DNA of 17,039 nt, taken from positions 1 through 17,039 of the forward strand of contig JAISXK010000019.1 of assembly GCA_031270585.1 (NCBI GenBank), written 5' to 3'. Under the pieces are notes generated by a model, which ran no database searches, was not told where the DNA came from, and worked only from the letters and a program-made list of their open reading frames with translations. Every line of letters starts with the position of its first letter. Within the stretch, counting starts at the first letter, position 1. Origin of the DNA: Clostridiales bacterium. Lineage in GTDB: Bacteria > Bacillota > Clostridia > Christensenellales > CAG-138. This document shows positions 14,967 through 17,039 of the stretch, piece by piece. Made by a program: the position numbers and the translations under genes.

Positions 14967-15069
14967 ATGAGGGAGATGCGCGGGACACAGTCCCTACCGG
15001 CAAATCCGTATGGCCGGAAGTATTCTCCGGCTGATTGAAAAAACATGAAATGACGGGGGGAATCCCTTT
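14967..15069 (+). ncRNA. Hairpin-rich sigG leader with competing stems
   Basis: GGGAC-ACA-GTCCC (14982-14994) is a perfect hairpin. CCGGC (14997-15001) can pair with GCCGG (15013-15017), or GCCGGA (15013-15018) can pair with TCCGGC (15026-15031); both cannot form together. I could not identify a confident sigma-F or sigma-G promoter here. The leader extent is assumed. Confidence 0.4.
15055..15069 (+). promoter_or_regulatory. Unusual sigG ribosome binding site, possibly self-sequestered
   Basis: The only candidate site is a run of six G (15055-15060), 9 nt before the ATG, without the AGGAGG seen at sigE, clpP, tig and ppdK. CCC (15064-15066) right after it can fold back on the G-run through a 3-4-nt loop. 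Confidence 0.5.
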
Positions 15070-15843
<774 letters not shown>

Positions 15844-15845
15844 GG

Positions 15846-15890
15846 GGCGGCCTTTTACCGCAGGCGTATACGCCGCCGCGTTTTCTCTTT
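15846..15890 (+). terminator. Probable terminator after sigG
   Basis: GGCGGC (15846-15851) can pair with GCCGCC (15872-15877), enclosing the 12-bp palindrome GGCGTATACGCC region, and is followed by GCG then TTTTCTCTTT (15881-15890). It begins directly after the sigG stop. The alternative small hairpin GGCG-TATA-CGCC competes. The T-run is interrupted, so strength is uncertain; no clear minus-strand terminator for sigE was found. Confidence 0.45.
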
Positions 15891-15922
15891 ATCCGAAACG
15901 GATGGAAAGCGGAAAAAAGCCC

Positions 15923-16624
15923 CTACTCCATACGCGCAATCTCTTTGCGCAGGCGTTTGATGATGCGTTTTTCAAGCCTTGAAATATAGCTTTGGGATAT
16001 GCCCAATTCATCGGCCACCTGTTTTTGCGTGCATTCGTCCTCGCGGTTGATGCCGAAGCGCATACGGACAATGGTTTGCTCACGCGGCGTTAATTTTTGC
16101 ATGGCGGCAAGCAGCAGTTCACGATCCACCTCATCCTCAATGCCGCGGCCTATGATATCGCCTTCGGTGCCCAATATGTCGGATAGCAGCAGCTCGTTTC
16201 CATCCCAATCGATGTTGAGCGGTTCGTCGAGCGAAACCTCCATCTTCAATCGCGTGGTACGCCGCAGATGCATGAGTATCTCGTTTTCGATACAGCGCGA
16301 CGCGTAGGTGGCCAGCTTGATCTTTTTCGCGGAGTCAAACGTGTTCACGGCCTTGATGAGGCCGATGGCGCCGATGGATATCAGATCCTCTATACATACG
16401 CCGGTGTTTTCAAACTTTCGCGCTATATATACAACAAGGCGCAGGTTGCGCTCGATAAGCAGGTGCGGCGCGCGCTCGTCGCCGCAGGCGAGCTTTTCAA
16501 TCCATTCCCGCTCCTCCTGCGGCGAGAGCGGTTGGGGCAGCGTTTCCCCCGAATGCACATACCATACGCCCTGCGGCCGCCTGAACAGCAGTTTGCTCAA
16601 CCAAACGATCAATCTTCGCACCAT
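15923..16624 (-). CDS. sigE: RNA polymerase sporulation sigma factor SigE (pro-sigma-E, mother cell)
   Basis: Early mother-cell sigma factor made as an inactive precursor. The 233 residues open with a hydrophobic/basic pro-sequence (about 1-25, LIVWLSKLLFRR) that tethers it to membrane until SpoIIGA cleaves near the segment YVHSGETLPQPLS. Then come region 2 (ERNLRLVVYIARKFENTG, EDLISIGAIGLIKAVNTF, KLATYASRCIENEILMHLRR), the hallmark EPLNIDWDGNELLLSD, and region 4.2 TQKQVADELGISQSYISRLEKRIIKRLRKE. The ATG has a near-perfect AGAAGGAGGT upstream. It follows spoIIGA by 16 nt, the normal pairing of protease and substrate. Confidence 0.98.
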   Translation of the reverse strand: MVRRLIVWLSKLLFRRPQGVWYVHSGETLPQPLSPQEEREWIEKLACGDERAPHLLIERNLRLVVYIARKFENTGVCIEDLISIGAIGLIKAVNTFDSAKKIKLATYASRCIENEILMHLRRTTRLKMEVSLDEPLNIDWDGNELLLSDILGTEGDIIGRGIEDEVDRELLLAAMQKLTPREQTIVRMRFGINREDECTQKQVADELGISQSYISRLEKRIIKRLRKEIARME

Positions 16625-16640
16625 GCGTACCTCCTTCTAT

Positions 16641-17039
16641 TTACCCCTGCGGCGGCAGGGCGATACCGCCTATTATCGCCTGCGCTTCCGCAATGTGCCG
16701 GGGTGATTTCGCGATCATCACATCGATCTCCCGCCAGCGGCCGTTTAGCCACACCTGCGCCCGCTTTGCGTGCCTGCAAAGCACCTCGCCCTCGCCGCCA
16801 ACCCCTGCGTATCGCACGGGGTAGCCGCCCGCCGTCTCGCCGGGGCAGGCGTTTAAGAGCACCACCGGCAATCCGGTAACCGGCTCCACCAGCAGATTGC
16901 CGCTATCCAGCAGCGCAAGCACGGTTACGCGTCCGCCAACATCCGTTATGCGCAGCTTTACATACAGCCCTTCCATCCGCGCCGCCGTGCGCACGTGGCG
17001 GAACATCTGCGGCAGCAGCGTGGCTGCGGCGATACACGA
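16641..17039 (-). CDS. spoIIGA: SpoIIGA, pro-sigma-E processing peptidase (5' end beyond window)
   Basis: Membrane-anchored aspartic protease, peptidase family U4, that processes pro-sigma-E in the mother cell. Only the C-terminal 132 residues are visible; the frame is open to the right edge. The catalytic motif is present as LLDSGNLLVEPVTGLPVVLL, with the active Asp at about residue 45 of the fragment; the usual N-terminal membrane helices are outside. The C-terminal part is variable in this family, and identification rests on the DSGN motif plus position directly before sigE. Confidence 0.93.
   Translation of the reverse strand, partial: SCIAAATLLPQMFRHVRTAARMEGLYVKLRITDVGGRVTVLALLDSGNLLVEPVTGLPVVLLNACPGETAGGYPVRYAGVGGEGEVLCRHAKRAQVWLNGRWREIDVMIAKSPRHIAEAQAIIGGIALPPQG

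Noticed and set aside
15006..15040. Sigma-F-like promoter GTATG-N16-GGCTGATTGA before sigG
   Set aside because: The -10 part has about three mismatches to the sigma-F pattern; not convincing without mapping.
15020..15050. Sigma-G-like promoter GTATT ... CATGAAA before sigG
   Set aside because: Spacing is one or two nt too long and the start would fall at the G-run ribosome site, leaving almost no leader.

Overview
The window is a GC-rich (roughly mid-50s % by eye) chromosomal segment from an endospore-forming Bacillota bacterium, most likely class Clostridia. The evidence is spoIIGA, sigE and sigG, the yqfC-yqfD sporulation pair, a Clostridium-type pyruvate phosphate dikinase, strong Shine-Dalgarno sequences of the AGGAGG type, and frequent GTG and TTG starts. 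I cannot place it to genus. No tRNA, rRNA, CRISPR array, insertion sequence or phage gene is visible; this is a core-genome region with two unusual non-coding leaders.

Layout, left to right. (1) 1-2885, minus strand: tig > clpP > clpX (clpX cut by the left edge), the trigger factor and ClpXP protein quality-control cluster, with a second promoter in front of clpP. (2) 2886-3187: a compact divergent promoter region in which one palindromic TTGCAA appears to serve as the -35 box for both strands, followed by a structured, unassigned RNA leader of about 180 nt. (3) 3188-4456, plus strand: a divergent, C-terminally shortened MetH-like homocysteine methyltransferase, ending only 11 nt from the oppositely oriented ppdK. 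(4) 4468-7107, minus: ppdK with its own sigma-A-type promoter. (5) 7294-14686, minus: a tightly packed operon read as yqfC > yqfD > phoH > pgpH > ybeY > cdd > era > recO, with overlapping or nearly abutting genes. It matches the Bacillus subtilis order except that dgkA is missing between ybeY and cdd. (6) 14687-15069: a 383-bp intergenic region with stacked promoter candidates for yqfC (a vegetative type and a sigma-E type) and a hairpin-rich leader for sigG. (7) 15070-15843, plus: sigG. (8) 15923-17039, minus: sigE and the C-terminal part of spoIIGA (cut by the right edge). sigG faces sigE, whereas the usual order is co-directional spoIIGA-sigE-sigG.

How the genes work together: SpoIIGA processes pro-sigma-E in the mother cell, sigma-E is expected to drive yqfC-yqfD, and sigma-G runs the late forespore programme. 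The long operon also carries housekeeping genes for c-di-AMP turnover (pgpH), rRNA maturation (ybeY, era, phoH), pyrimidine salvage (cdd) and DNA repair (recO). The points most worth a second look are the orphan switch-like leader before the MetH-like gene, the sigG leader with mutually exclusive CCGGC/GCCGG hairpins and a weak start region, and the reoriented sigG.
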